IMG/VR virus record: IMGVR_UViG_3300030390_001591
Span: 1-53,433 of that record
Source of the DNA: a virus
DNA: 53,433 bases
Strand: one strand, 5' to 3'
The notes below the pieces were generated by a model. It made no database searches and had not been told where the DNA came from. It was given only the letters and a program-made list of their open reading frames with translations. The translations under genes were made by a program, and so were the position numbers. How positions within the stretch are numbered: the first letter of the stretch is position 1; each line of letters begins with the position of its first letter. Shown one piece after another: positions 26,912 through 34,564 of this stretch.

Positions 26912-27969
26912 AAATAGCAGTCTTGAATGATACTCATTGTGGTATTAGAAATAGCTCGGACATCTTTTTAAATAATGCAAATACCTTCTATGATAAAATA
27001 TTCTTTCCATATTGTGAAGAACATAATATTAAACAAATAGTTCACCTTGGTGACTACTATGATCATCGTAAGTTTGTTAACTTTAAAGCTCTTAATTCAA
27101 ATAGAAAACATTTTCTTAATCGATTAAGAGATCTGGGTATTGCTATGGACATTATGCCAGGTAATCACGATACATATTATAAAAATACAAACGATCTGAA
27201 TTCTCTTAAAGAACTACTTGGTCACTTTATGAACGAAATTCATATTGTAATGAAGCCAACTGTAATGGAATACGGATCATTAAAACTAGCAATGTTGCCT
27301 TGGATCACTCAAGAAAATCATGATGAATCAATAAATTTTGTAAAAAATTGTAAGGCCGATTGGCTTGGTGGTCACTTAGAACTATCAGGTTTTAATTTAA
27401 TGGCTGGTGTGATCAATCAACACGGTATGGACCACACACTTTTTAATCGTTTTGAAAAGGTTCTATCAGGTCATTTTCACACGAAGTCTCAGAGAGACAA
27501 CGTGATGTATCTTGGTTCACAAATGGAATTCTTTTGGAATGATGCACATGACAACAAATACTTTCACGTCATTGATACTGACACACGTGAAATAGAAGCT
27601 ATTAGAAACCCACATACATTGTACGAGCGTATTATATACGATGATAGTGACTATAACTATTTGGATATGAATCTTGATCATTTAGATCATAAGTTTGTCA
27701 AAATAGTCGTAAAAAATAAAAAAGATCTGTTTACATTTGATCGATTTGTTGATAGAATACAGAATAGGAAGATACATGAGCTAAAAATCGCTGAGAACTT
27801 TGACGAGTTTATTGGTGAAAACGTAGAAGACGAAAGCATTTCACTTGAAGATACTTCTACATTATTAGATAGCTATGTTGAATCTGTTGACACTGAACTA
27901 GATAAAGATCGGATAAAGGTTGATATGAGAAAACTTTTGACTGAAGCACAGGCACTTGAAATAGTATGA
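26908..27969 (+). CDS. gp47: Recombination nuclease subunit gp47 (Mre11-like)
   Basis: This 353-residue protein is the nuclease of the gp46-gp47 complex (T4 gp47 339 aa), which resects ends and feeds recombination-dependent replication. Metallophosphoesterase motifs in order: LNDTHCGIRN (residues 5-14), HLGDYYDH (46-53), PGNHD (85-89), GGHL and SGHFHT (about 187-192). All expected metal ligands are present. It overlaps gp46 by four bases, as expected for a stoichiometric complex. Confidence 0.95.
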   Translation: MKIAVLNDTHCGIRNSSDIFLNNANTFYDKIFFPYCEEHNIKQIVHLGDYYDHRKFVNFKALNSNRKHFLNRLRDLGIAMDIMPGNHDTYYKNTNDLNSLKELLGHFMNEIHIVMKPTVMEYGSLKLAMLPWITQENHDESINFVKNCKADWLGGHLELSGFNLMAGVINQHGMDHTLFNRFEKVLSGHFHTKSQRDNVMYLGSQMEFFWNDAHDNKYFHVIDTDTREIEAIRNPHTLYERIIYDDSDYNYLDMNLDHLDHKFVKIVVKNKKDLFTFDRFVDRIQNRKIHELKIAENFDEFIGENVEDESISLEDTSTLLDSYVESVDTELDKDRIKVDMRKLLTEAQALEIV

Positions 27970-29681
27970 TTATATTTAAAAACTTACGTTGGAAAAATTT
28001 CTTATCTACTGGTGATAAGTGGACTGAAATTAATTTAAATAAGATATCATCAACATTAATTGTTGGTCAGAATGGCTCTGGCAAATCAACTATGCTTGAT
28101 GCTTTATCTTTTGCTCTATTTGGAAAGCCTCATCGTAATATTAATAAACCACAATTAGTGAATACTATTAATAATCGTGATTGTATTGTTGAGGTAAATT
28201 TCACTATAGGAAAGTACGAATATAAGGTTGTCCGTGGTATCAAGCCACAAATCTTTGAAATATGGAGAAATGATTCTTTATTAAATCAGTCATCCCACGC
28301 GAAAGAATATCAAAAAATACTTGAGCAAAATCTTCTTAAATTAAACCATAAATCTTTTCATCAGATTGTTGTATTGGGAAGCAGCTCGTTCATTCCATTC
28401 ATGCAACTACCGGCTCAACATCGTAGAGATGTGATTGAAGACTTACTTGATATTAACATATTTTCAAAGATGAATATGCTTATCAAAGAAAAGAATAGCA
28501 TTGTAAAAGAAAAACTAAAAGACCTTAACTATGACTTGGATATTGTAAAAAATAAAATAGAATCTCAGAAAAAATATATTAGAGATATAACTCAAATTAA
28601 TACGGACGAGATCAATGATAAGAAAGATAAAATTAAAGAAGTACAAGAGATCATCACGGGATTACAATTATCTAATTCCGAACTTTGCACTTTTATTGAA
28701 AAAAATGCCGAAGCCTGCTCCTCAGCGCTTAAAGCAGCCAATGATAAAAAACAGATCGTTTTGTCAGATAAGGCTACAACATCATCTTCCATTAAAAATG
28801 TCGTCACAGCTTCGAAATTTTACAAAGAGAACGACAACTGTCCTACCTGTACACAAACAATTGAACAAAGTTTTAAGCAGGGGAAGGTGGATAGCCTCAA
28901 AACCGAAGCGATCCGGCTTAAGCATACGATGGATACATTACAGAAACAGGCAGAGGAGATTACCGAAAATTTAGATAAGTGGACAAAAGCACATGAGGAA
29001 ATAAGAAAAAAACAATCCGATGTTCATTCTAATAATAAAAACATTGAGATATATCAGGATCAGATTACTGGCTACAATTCCGGTATTGCTAGATTAACTT
29101 CAAGAGAAGGTGATCTTTCTACGGCTAATTCTGATTTACTTGATATGCGTATTCAGCATGATCAATACATGGAATCACGTTTTGAATTAAATGAACAATA
29201 TTCTTATAATAGTGTTATGGGCGAAATGCTCAAAGATACAGGAATTAAGACAAAGGTTATCAAACAATATATTCCTGTTATCAACAAACTTGTTAATCAA
29301 TATCTTCAGGTTCTAGATTTCTTTGTTCATTTTAATCTAGATGAAAGCTTTCAAGAAACCATTAGATCACGTCATCGTGACGCCTTTTCATATGATTCGT
29401 TTTCTGAAGGTGAGAAACAGCGTATTGATCTGGCATTATTGTTTACTTGGAGAATGATTGCTAAGATGAAGAACTCAGTCGCTACTAATCTTTTGATTCT
29501 CGATGAAACATTTGACAGCTCACTTGATCATGATGGTGTAGATAATTTGATGAAAATATTACATACCTTAGATGATGATACAAATGTGTTTGTTATCTCT
29601 CATAAGGGAGAGATCCTTGATGGAAAATTCAAAGAAAAACTTGAATTCTATAAAGACAAAAACTTTAGTAAAGTAAAATAA
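27966..29681 (+). CDS. gp46: Recombination ATPase subunit gp46 (Rad50-like)
   Basis: This 571-residue SMC/Rad50-type ATPase (T4 gp46 560 aa) is the partner of gp47. Walker A VGQNGSGKST lies near residues 33-42. Long coiled coils flank a CPTC zinc hook (about 292-295). The C-terminal head carries the signature FSEGEKQRIDLAL and Walker B LLILDETFDS. The ATG at 27966 overlaps the gp47 stop codon. The call is secure. Confidence 0.96.
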   Translation: MIIFKNLRWKNFLSTGDKWTEINLNKISSTLIVGQNGSGKSTMLDALSFALFGKPHRNINKPQLVNTINNRDCIVEVNFTIGKYEYKVVRGIKPQIFEIWRNDSLLNQSSHAKEYQKILEQNLLKLNHKSFHQIVVLGSSSFIPFMQLPAQHRRDVIEDLLDINIFSKMNMLIKEKNSIVKEKLKDLNYDLDIVKNKIESQKKYIRDITQINTDEINDKKDKIKEVQEIITGLQLSNSELCTFIEKNAEACSSALKAANDKKQIVLSDKATTSSSIKNVVTASKFYKENDNCPTCTQTIEQSFKQGKVDSLKTEAIRLKHTMDTLQKQAEEITENLDKWTKAHEEIRKKQSDVHSNNKNIEIYQDQITGYNSGIARLTSREGDLSTANSDLLDMRIQHDQYMESRFELNEQYSYNSVMGEMLKDTGIKTKVIKQYIPVINKLVNQYLQVLDFFVHFNLDESFQETIRSRHRDAFSYDSFSEGEKQRIDLALLFTWRMIAKMKNSVATNLLILDETFDSSLDHDGVDNLMKILHTLDDDTNVFVISHKGEILDGKFKEKLEFYKDKNFSKVK

Positions 29682-29685
29682 ATTG

Positions 29686-29714
29686 TGTACAATACTAATA
29701 AATTGTGATATAAT
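29686..29714 (+). promoter_or_regulatory. Early-type sigma70 promoter of gp45
   Basis: TGTACA (29686-29691), 17 bp, TATAAT (29709-29714), with an extended TGA before the -10. It lies 30 bases upstream of the gp45 start. Confidence 0.88.
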
Positions 29715-29744
29715 ATACTTAATTGAAACATGGAGAAATATATA

Positions 29745-30422
29745 ATGGAACTGACTGAAAATACTCTGCAAATTCTTAAGAATTTTTCAGCAATTAATTC
29801 TAATATTGTTATTAAAGAGGGCCATACCCTTCAGACAATTGCTGAAGCTAAAAATCTTTTGGCTAAAGCCGAGGTAGTAGAAAACTTTCCACAGGATTTT
29901 GGCATTTATGATTTAAGTGAATTTTTAGGTGTACTTAATCTAGTCGATTCGCCTCAGCTAGAATTTCGTGAAGAGTATGTAACAATTGCAGACTCAAGTG
30001 GCAGATCTAAAATTAAATACAGATTTGCTGATCCAGAAATGCTTACTACAGTATCTAAAGATGTAAAAATGCCAGCGCACGATATTAGCTTTAATTTAGA
30101 TAATACTACACTAGGTCGTATTAAAAGAGCTGCTTCAGCACTAGGCCATAATGAACTAGTTATTGAGCCTGATGGCGATGGATTAGCAAGTTTAACGGTT
30201 ACTACTGTTGAAAACTCAACTGCAAATACGTATTCTATTACTGTACCAGTCGAGTCTAACCAGAGTATATATAAGCTTGTATTTAATATTTCTAATATTA
30301 AAGTTTTAGCCGGAGATTACAATGTCGAAATTTCGTCAAAACTAATTTCTAAATTTACTAACTCAGCAAATTCAATAAATTATTGGATTGCACTTGAAAA
30401 AACATCAACTTACGGAGAATAA
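29745..30422 (+). CDS. gp45: Sliding clamp gp45
   Basis: This 225-residue sliding clamp (T4 gp45 228 aa) is the processivity factor for gp43 and also activates late transcription with gp55. The start at 29745 is preferred over an in-frame ATG at 29730, because GGAGAAA (29732-29738) is correctly placed for it. The N-terminal MELTENTLQILKNFSAINSN and FPQDFGIYDLSEFLGVLNL are typical of gp45. It has its own promoter, as suits a protein needed in large amounts. Confidence 0.93.
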   Translation: MELTENTLQILKNFSAINSNIVIKEGHTLQTIAEAKNLLAKAEVVENFPQDFGIYDLSEFLGVLNLVDSPQLEFREEYVTIADSSGRSKIKYRFADPEMLTTVSKDVKMPAHDISFNLDNTTLGRIKRAASALGHNELVIEPDGDGLASLTVTTVENSTANTYSITVPVESNQSIYKLVFNISNIKVLAGDYNVEISSKLISKFTNSANSINYWIALEKTSTYGE

Positions 30423-30428
30423 AATAAT

Positions 30429-30626
30429 ATGGCCGACCATAAAAAAGCTTACGATCTAATGAACCAAGTGTCACGATCGTCTATTGCAATTATCGATACT
30501 ATCACTCAACGTGGTGGTTTTCGAGGTGAAGAACTTTCAACGATTGGTCAATTGAGGGATCAATGTGCTCAAGCAGTACAAGTAGTTGAATCATTTAAAC
30601 AAGAAGAAGCTGAAGAAGAAGAGTAA
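30429..30626 (+). CDS. Small helical protein of unknown function
   Basis: This 65-residue protein lies between gp45 and gp44, six bases after gp45. It contains AYDLMNQVSRSSIAIIDTIT, IGQLRDQCAQAVQVVESF and a Glu-rich tail, a pattern of two helices. It is not T4 RpbA by length or sequence pattern. It is co-transcribed with clamp genes; a role as a replisome accessory is only a guess. Confidence 0.65.
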   Translation: MADHKKAYDLMNQVSRSSIAIIDTITQRGGFRGEELSTIGQLRDQCAQAVQVVESFKQEEAEEEE

Positions 30627-30650
30627 ACATCTATAAGGATAGACTATATA

Positions 30651-31595
30651 ATGAATCTTGATAATGAATTTCTGTGGGTTGAAAAATATCGCCCACAAAC
30701 TATTGAACAAACTATCCTACCTTCTGAATTAAAATCAACATTTTTAGAAATTGTCAAGACCGGTGAACTTCCAAACATGTTATTTACAGGAAGTGCCGGC
30801 CTAGGCAAAACTACTGTTGCAAAAGCTTTATGTAATTCTCTTGACTTAGATTACATTTTAGTGAATGGTTCTGAAGAAGGTAACATTGATACCCTCCGCG
30901 GTAAAATCAAACAATTTGCTTCATCATTATCTTTACAGGGTGGCTACAAAGTAGTCATCCTGGATGAAGCTGATTACTTAAACGCTCAATCAACTCAACC
31001 GGCTTTAAGAGCCTTTATTGAAGAGTTTTCTAACAATTGCCGGTTTATCTTAACCTGTAATTTTAAAAATCGTATTATTGAACCACTTCATTCTCGATGT
31101 GGTGTATATGAATTTAACACTTCAAAGAAAGATCTAAGTGAATTAGCTAAAGATTTTTTTAGACATGCTCGCAATATTCTTGAACAAGAAAATATTACAT
31201 ATGATCCAAAAGATCTTGTTAATATAATTATGAAACATGCTCCAGATTGGAGGAGAGTCTTAAATGAACTTCAAAGACGATCAGTGGGTGGTAGTTTTAG
31301 TAGTAGTGGTTCTTCTAGTTCTGCTAATAATGAAATTGATGCACTTATAAAATATATTAAAGAAAAAGATTTTAAACAAATGAGAAGCTGGGTTGTCAAT
31401 AATATTGACACCGATGCCTCGGCTATTTTTCGTGGAATATATGACCGTATGAATAGTCATATGAAACCAGCCTCTGTACCACAGGTTGTTCTTATTCTTG
31501 CAGACTATCAATATAAACATGCTTTTGTTGCTGATCATGAATTAAATGTGGTAGCATGTATGACAGAGCTAATGGCTAATGTGGAGTTCCAATAA
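30651..31595 (+). CDS. gp44: Clamp loader ATPase gp44
   Basis: This 314-residue AAA+ clamp loader subunit (T4 gp44 319 aa) opens gp45 with gp62. Motifs: LWVEKYRPQTIEQTILP at the start, Walker A FTGSAGLGKTT (about residues 45-55), Walker B VVILDEADYL (about 102-111) and sensor 2 region DWRRVLNELQRRS. A Ser-rich linker (SFSSSGSSSSANN, about 214-226) joins the C-terminal collar domain. It overlaps dexA by one base. Confidence 0.95.
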   Translation: MNLDNEFLWVEKYRPQTIEQTILPSELKSTFLEIVKTGELPNMLFTGSAGLGKTTVAKALCNSLDLDYILVNGSEEGNIDTLRGKIKQFASSLSLQGGYKVVILDEADYLNAQSTQPALRAFIEEFSNNCRFILTCNFKNRIIEPLHSRCGVYEFNTSKKDLSELAKDFFRHARNILEQENITYDPKDLVNIIMKHAPDWRRVLNELQRRSVGGSFSSSGSSSSANNEIDALIKYIKEKDFKQMRSWVVNNIDTDASAIFRGIYDRMNSHMKPASVPQVVLILADYQYKHAFVADHELNVVACMTELMANVEFQ

Positions 31596-32179
31596 TGGAT
31601 AATGCAGTTGTATACGATTTTGAAACCTTATCACAAGATCCTGTCAAAGGTGTAGTTATTTCTTTCGCTATGCTTTCATTTGACGAATCTCGTTTTATTA
31701 ATAAACCATATTCGTATGAAGAATTATTAAAGAATTGTCATATGATTAAATTTCTGGTAGACGAACAAGTAAAGGAATATGGCAGGTCAGTTCAACAAAG
31801 CACCATTGATTGGTGGAAAGATCAACCAAAAGAGGCTCAGTATCAATTAAAACCATCTGAAGATGATGTATCTATTACTGAGCTGTACGACTTCTTTGTA
31901 GAAAATAGGCCAGATGATCTTAAAAAAGTATATACCCGAGGTAATACATTTGATCCAGTTTTCTTTGACTTTTTAATGGCTGATACTGATCAAGTTACTC
32001 CATATCCATGGTGGATTGTTCGTGATACACGATCTCTTATAGATGGTATGGCCTGGGGATCCAGCTTAAATAATAAATTTATGCCGCCTTCCGTAGCCGA
32101 TAAATTTATTCATCATGATCCAAAGCACGATATTGCGGTTGACGTTATGAGAATTCAAACCGTGGCTCAATCACTATGA
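31595..32179 (+). CDS. dexA: DexA-like 3'-5' exonuclease
   Basis: This 194-residue DEDD-type exonuclease resembles T4 DexA (227 aa), which hydrolyses DNA from 3' ends. Visible are the first acidic motif VVYDFETL (Asp8, Glu10), STIDWWKDQPKEAQ followed by PSEDDVSI (also in T4 DexA), a middle NTFDPVFFDFLM (Asp) and the C-terminal HDPKHDIAVDV (His/Asp). All ligands of the DEDD centre appear present. It is inserted between gp44 and gp62, sharing one base with gp44 and an ATGA overlap with gp62. In T4 those two genes are adjacent. Confidence 0.85.
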   Translation: MDNAVVYDFETLSQDPVKGVVISFAMLSFDESRFINKPYSYEELLKNCHMIKFLVDEQVKEYGRSVQQSTIDWWKDQPKEAQYQLKPSEDDVSITELYDFFVENRPDDLKKVYTRGNTFDPVFFDFLMADTDQVTPYPWWIVRDTRSLIDGMAWGSSLNNKFMPPSVADKFIHHDPKHDIAVDVMRIQTVAQSL

Positions 32180-32556
32180 GTCCCTTTGACTATTTAAATA
32201 GTATAAACACATCAAAGAAAGACATTATGTCTGATGACCTTGATGAAAAAGACTATGCTGCCTTTGTAATTAATAGAACTCTGTCATATTTTAATGACAC
32301 CGTCTTGATGGCAAATGAAATGAATTTAAATGCCCATCTAGATAATAGGCTTCAGTACGATTTTTATCGGCAAATTGTCAGACAGCGTAAACGATTTTCT
32401 AAATGGACAAAGGAAGATAAGTCAAAAGACATTGATGCCATTAAAGAATACTATGGATATTCAAAAGAAAAAGCTTACCAAGTACTCTCACTTATTAATA
32501 AAGAGCATCTTGACAAAATTCATTCAGCAATTAATAAAGGCGGTAAAAGACGCTAA
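32176..32556 (+). CDS. gp62: Clamp loader small subunit gp62
   Basis: This 126-residue protein corresponds to T4 gp62 (187 aa), the small subunit of the clamp loader. SPFDYLNSINTSKKDIM followed by DYAAFVINRTLSYFNDTVLM is the recognisable N-terminal pattern of the family. The short C-terminal end is basic (KGGKRR). It starts within the dexA stop codon (ATGA). Partner of gp44 in loading gp45. Confidence 0.88.
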   Translation: MSPFDYLNSINTSKKDIMSDDLDEKDYAAFVINRTLSYFNDTVLMANEMNLNAHLDNRLQYDFYRQIVRQRKRFSKWTKEDKSKDIDAIKEYYGYSKEKAYQVLSLINKEHLDKIHSAINKGGKRR

Positions 32557-32568
32557 AAATTTAATTAG

Positions 32569-32576
32569 TATAAATA
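32569..32576 (+). promoter_or_regulatory. TATAAATA late-type motif before regA
   Basis: TATAAATA lies 55 bases before the regA start and resembles the late promoters in front of gp18 and gp67 (TATAAATATA context). RegA acts early in T4, so late expression would be unexpected. The hexamer TATAAA could instead act as a sigma70 -10 element. Confidence 0.4.
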
Positions 32577-32631
32577 TAGCTATCATGAGTACATTATCGT
32601 GAATAGAATATATTAGAAGTGAGTTGAAAAA

Positions 32632-33045
32632 ATGAATGAAGAAGCTACTTTAGTAGACTGGTCTCCCGATTCAATGTTGGAGATTACTCTTAACGATCCA
32701 GATGATTTTCTAAAAGTTAGAGAAACTCTTACACGCATTGGCGTGGCATCTCGAAAAGAAAAAAAACTATTTCAATCTTGTCATATTTTACATAAGCAAG
32801 GTCGTTATTTTATTGTACATTTTAAAGAATTGTTTTTACTTGATGGTAAAAAATCCACATTAGAAGAAAGTGATGTTGCTCGACGAAATACTATTGCAAC
32901 ATTAATTTCTGATTGGGGACTAATAACCATTGATAAACCTGATTGCGCTATACCGGCTGCTCCTTTAAGACAAATTAAAATAATTTCTTTTAAAGATAAA
33001 AATCAATGGGAATTATGTCCAAAGTATAATATTGGCCGAAAATAA
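32632..33045 (+). CDS. regA: Translational repressor RegA
   Basis: This 137-residue protein is RegA-like (T4 122 aa), which represses translation of early mRNAs by binding near their start codons. Conserved segments are MLEITLNDPDDFLKVRETLT, KKLFQSCHILHKQGRYFIVH and FKELFLLDGK. It lies at the classical regA place after the clamp loader genes. The short C-terminal extension is unremarkable. Confidence 0.9.
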   Translation: MNEEATLVDWSPDSMLEITLNDPDDFLKVRETLTRIGVASRKEKKLFQSCHILHKQGRYFIVHFKELFLLDGKKSTLEESDVARRNTIATLISDWGLITIDKPDCAIPAAPLRQIKIISFKDKNQWELCPKYNIGRK

Positions 33046-33056
33046 TTTTTTCCCTA

Positions 33057-33088
33057 TGTACTTTTGTAATTAAGACACTATATATACT
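33057..33088 (+). promoter_or_regulatory. Probable sigma70-like promoter of hsp20
   Basis: TGTACT (33057-33062) is followed by TATATA (33079-33084, 16 bp) or TATACT (33083-33088, 20 bp). The match is weaker than at the other early-type promoters. Transcription would begin around 33090-33098, giving a leader of about 85 bases. Confidence 0.5.
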
Positions 33089-33093
33089 ATAGA

Positions 33094-33173
33094 GGCAATT
33101 CGTAGGAATTGTCCAAATACGGAGGGATGCAGAATAGTCTGGTCCCAGAACATTCTTGCTTGGAAGAGGAGAA
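33094..33173 (+). ncRNA. ROSE-like RNA thermometer leader of hsp20
   Basis: The leader forms up to three hairpins. GGCAATTC (33094-33101) pairs with GAATTGTC (33106-33113) around GTAG. TCTG and CAGA (33138-33149) pair around GTCC. The last one, 33153-33173, pairs TTCTT(G)CT with AGGAGAA around a 6-base loop. That last hairpin contains the ROSE hallmark UUGCU opposite AGGA of the ribosome site, with the G bulged out. ROSE elements are known to repress small heat-shock genes in alpha- and gammaproteobacteria at low temperature. The downstream gene is an hsp20, which strongly supports the reading. It was folded by eye, not by software. Confidence 0.6.
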
Positions 33174-33180
33174 CACCAAA

Positions 33181-33651
33181 ATGACAGGCATACAAACACT
33201 ATTTCCGCGATCATCTTTTGTAGGATTCGATCATCTGTTTAATGAAATGGAACACACCGTTCGTCACGCAGCTGATCATTATCCACCCCATAATATTATT
33301 AGAGCATCTGAGCACGAGTATCTTATTGAACTCGCAGTTGCTGGTTTTTCAAAAGATGAATTATCAATTGAAGTTAAAGATAGAACTTTAATGATAACAG
33401 GAGAACATGTAAGCAAGGGAAGAGACTTTATTCATCGAGGTATTAGTACCAAGAAGTTTAAACGTACTTTTCGATTGTCTGAACACGTTCAAGTAAATGG
33501 AGCAGATATTCAAGATGGCATACTTGCCGTAGAACTGAAGTATGAAATCCCAGAAGAAATGCGTCCTCGTAAAATCAATATTGGTCAAACGAGGAAAACA
33601 AATGACACAAGTAATACTAGTAGCACACAACTACTCAACGAAGGCAATTGA
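33181..33651 (+). CDS. hsp20: Small heat shock protein Hsp20
   Basis: This 156-residue alpha-crystallin-type chaperone prevents aggregation of unfolding proteins. Present are the N-terminal part typical of IbpA-class proteins (LFPRSSFVGFDHLFNEME), the alpha-crystallin domain from about residue 37 (IIRASEHEYLIELAVAGFSK, LMITGEH, KFKRTFRLSEHVQVNGADI, GILAVELKYEIPE) and an INI-type C-terminal anchor. The ATG at 33181 follows AGAGGAG; an upstream TTG at 33109 lies inside the leader and is rejected. Hsp20 genes are also known in cyanomyophages. It overlaps the next gene by 50 bases in another frame. Confidence 0.93.
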   Translation: MTGIQTLFPRSSFVGFDHLFNEMEHTVRHAADHYPPHNIIRASEHEYLIELAVAGFSKDELSIEVKDRTLMITGEHVSKGRDFIHRGISTKKFKRTFRLSEHVQVNGADIQDGILAVELKYEIPEEMRPRKINIGQTRKTNDTSNTSSTQLLNEGN

Positions 33652-33880
33652 GTTAATCATTGAATCATTATCTTCATTTTGGAAGTATCTAAAATTTAGA
33701 AATGATGTTAGAGTAACTCAAAATGAATTATACAGATTAAAAGATTCTGAACTATATGACATTGGTATCACAAGAGGTGATATTGAAGCAATTGCAAGGG
33801 GTGATGTTGAATTTGTTCGAAGAGCAAATTATCGTTATCTCGAACCAGTATCCAATCCTAATTTAAAAGGATGGAGTTAA
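33602..33880 (+). CDS. DUF1127 (YjiS-like) small protein
   Basis: This 92-residue protein carries the DUF1127 signature LYRLKDSELYDIGITRGDIE (residues 43-62). DUF1127 proteins are small, Arg-rich and common in alphaproteobacteria and other proteobacteria. One is known to bind RNA and affect phosphate metabolism; the role here is unknown. The ATG at 33602 follows GAGGAAAA. It overlaps hsp20 by 50 bases and shares its ATG region with the next gene (33880). The first 35 residues look like a membrane-proximal or amphipathic helix. Co-expression with hsp20 is probable. Confidence 0.75.
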   Translation: MTQVILVAHNYSTKAIELIIESLSSFWKYLKFRNDVRVTQNELYRLKDSELYDIGITRGDIEAIARGDVEFVRRANYRYLEPVSNPNLKGWS

Positions 33881-34053
33881 TGGCAATAAGTATAGCATCT
33901 ACTATATTTTCGCCATTGTCGGGATTTTGGTCTGCATTCGAACGCTTCAGCTGGACGATGGGATATTCCAGGGCGGCGGCGGAACTCGCGCGAATGGGAT
34001 ATTACGAGGAATCGAGAAAATGTATGATGGAAATACAAAAATTGCGTAGCTAA
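33880..34053 (+). CDS. Small DUF1127-related protein, GC-rich
   Basis: This 57-residue protein (ISIASTIFSPLSGFWSAFER, then SRAAAELARMGYYEESRKCM) resembles short alphaproteobacterial proteins of the DUF1127 neighbourhood. The ATG at 33880 overlaps the stop codon of the preceding gene by one base. Base composition in 33932-34016 is about 58% G+C by hand count (49 of 85), far above the surrounding AT-rich DNA, with codons such as GCG, CTC and CGC. This suggests recent acquisition from a higher-GC bacterium. The relation to DUF1127 is weak. Confidence 0.55.
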   Translation: MAISIASTIFSPLSGFWSAFERFSWTMGYSRAAAELARMGYYEESRKCMMEIQKLRS

Positions 34054-34054
34054 A

Positions 34055-34078
34055 AAAAAGGGCAGAAATGCCCTTTTT
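34055..34078 (+). terminator. Rho-independent terminator after the hsp20 operon
   Basis: A 10-bp stem (AAAAAGGGCA with TGCCCTTTTT) closes a GAAA tetraloop and continues into a T-rich tract. It begins two bases after the stop codon of the small GC-rich gene. It separates the hsp20 operon from the pseudoazurin gene. Confidence 0.92.
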
Positions 34079-34087
34079 ATTTTTTAG

Positions 34088-34095
34088 TCTAAATA
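34088..34095 (+). promoter_or_regulatory. Possible late-type promoter of pseudoazurin (TCTAAATA)
   Basis: TCTAAATA stands 27 bases before the pseudoazurin start and differs from TATAAATA at one position. The gene follows a terminator and needs a promoter of its own, but no good early-type pair is visible. Late expression is therefore the best guess. Confidence 0.3.
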
Positions 34096-34122
34096 ATAAT
34101 ATATCCACAATGGAGAAAATAT

Positions 34123-34551
34123 ATGAATAAATTTTTAATGGTATTTGCATTGTTAACAGTGTTTACAGGTTCTGTTCAAGCAAAAGATTTAACAATTGAT
34201 ATGTTAAATAAAAGAGACGATGGCGCAAAAATGGCTTATAGTGAAGATATTGCCAGAATCGATGTTGGTGATACTATCACTTGGCTACCAGCAAAAAAAG
34301 GACATAACGTAGAATTTCGTGCGGGTCCTGATGGAGTGAAGCTGCCTAAAAAGTCAAAAATGAATAAGGAATTCTCTATGACTTTTGATACACCAGGCAT
34401 TTATTACTACTGGTGTACACCTCATAAATCTATGGGAATGATCGGTCTTGTAGTTGTTGGTGATAATATCTCAAATAAAGATGCTATTGCTAAAACTAAA
34501 ACTTCAGGTAAATCTAAAAAGAAACTTAAAAAACTCTTAACACAAATATAA
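34123..34551 (+). CDS. Pseudoazurin (secreted blue copper protein)
   Basis: This 142-residue type 1 copper protein is an electron carrier of the bacterial periplasm; pseudoazurins donate electrons to nitrite reductase, nitrous oxide reductase or cytochrome c peroxidase. A clear signal peptide (NKFLMVFALLTVFTGSVQA) is probably cleaved after Ala20. The mature part opens LTIDMLNKRDDGAKM as in pseudoazurin. The copper ligands are all visible: His61 (KKGHNVEF), Cys98 and His101 (YWCTPHKSMGM) and Met106. The C-terminal Lys-rich helix is also family-typical. It is clearly pseudoazurin rather than plastocyanin. It lies alone between a terminator and a small gene next to the polymerase. Confidence 0.9.
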   Translation: MNKFLMVFALLTVFTGSVQAKDLTIDMLNKRDDGAKMAYSEDIARIDVGDTITWLPAKKGHNVEFRAGPDGVKLPKKSKMNKEFSMTFDTPGIYYYWCTPHKSMGMIGLVVVGDNISNKDAIAKTKTSGKSKKKLKKLLTQI

Positions 34552-34564
34552 AAGGAACACACAC

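Noticed and set aside
33109-33180. N-terminal extension of Hsp20 from a TTG at 33109
   Set aside because: This would translate the structured leader and lacks homology to Hsp20; the ATG at 33181 has a good ribosome site.
34123-34551. Calling the cupredoxin a plastocyanin (PetE)
   Set aside because: The CTPHxxMGM copper loop and MLNK opening are typical of pseudoazurin, and the other genes do not suggest a cyanobacterial host.
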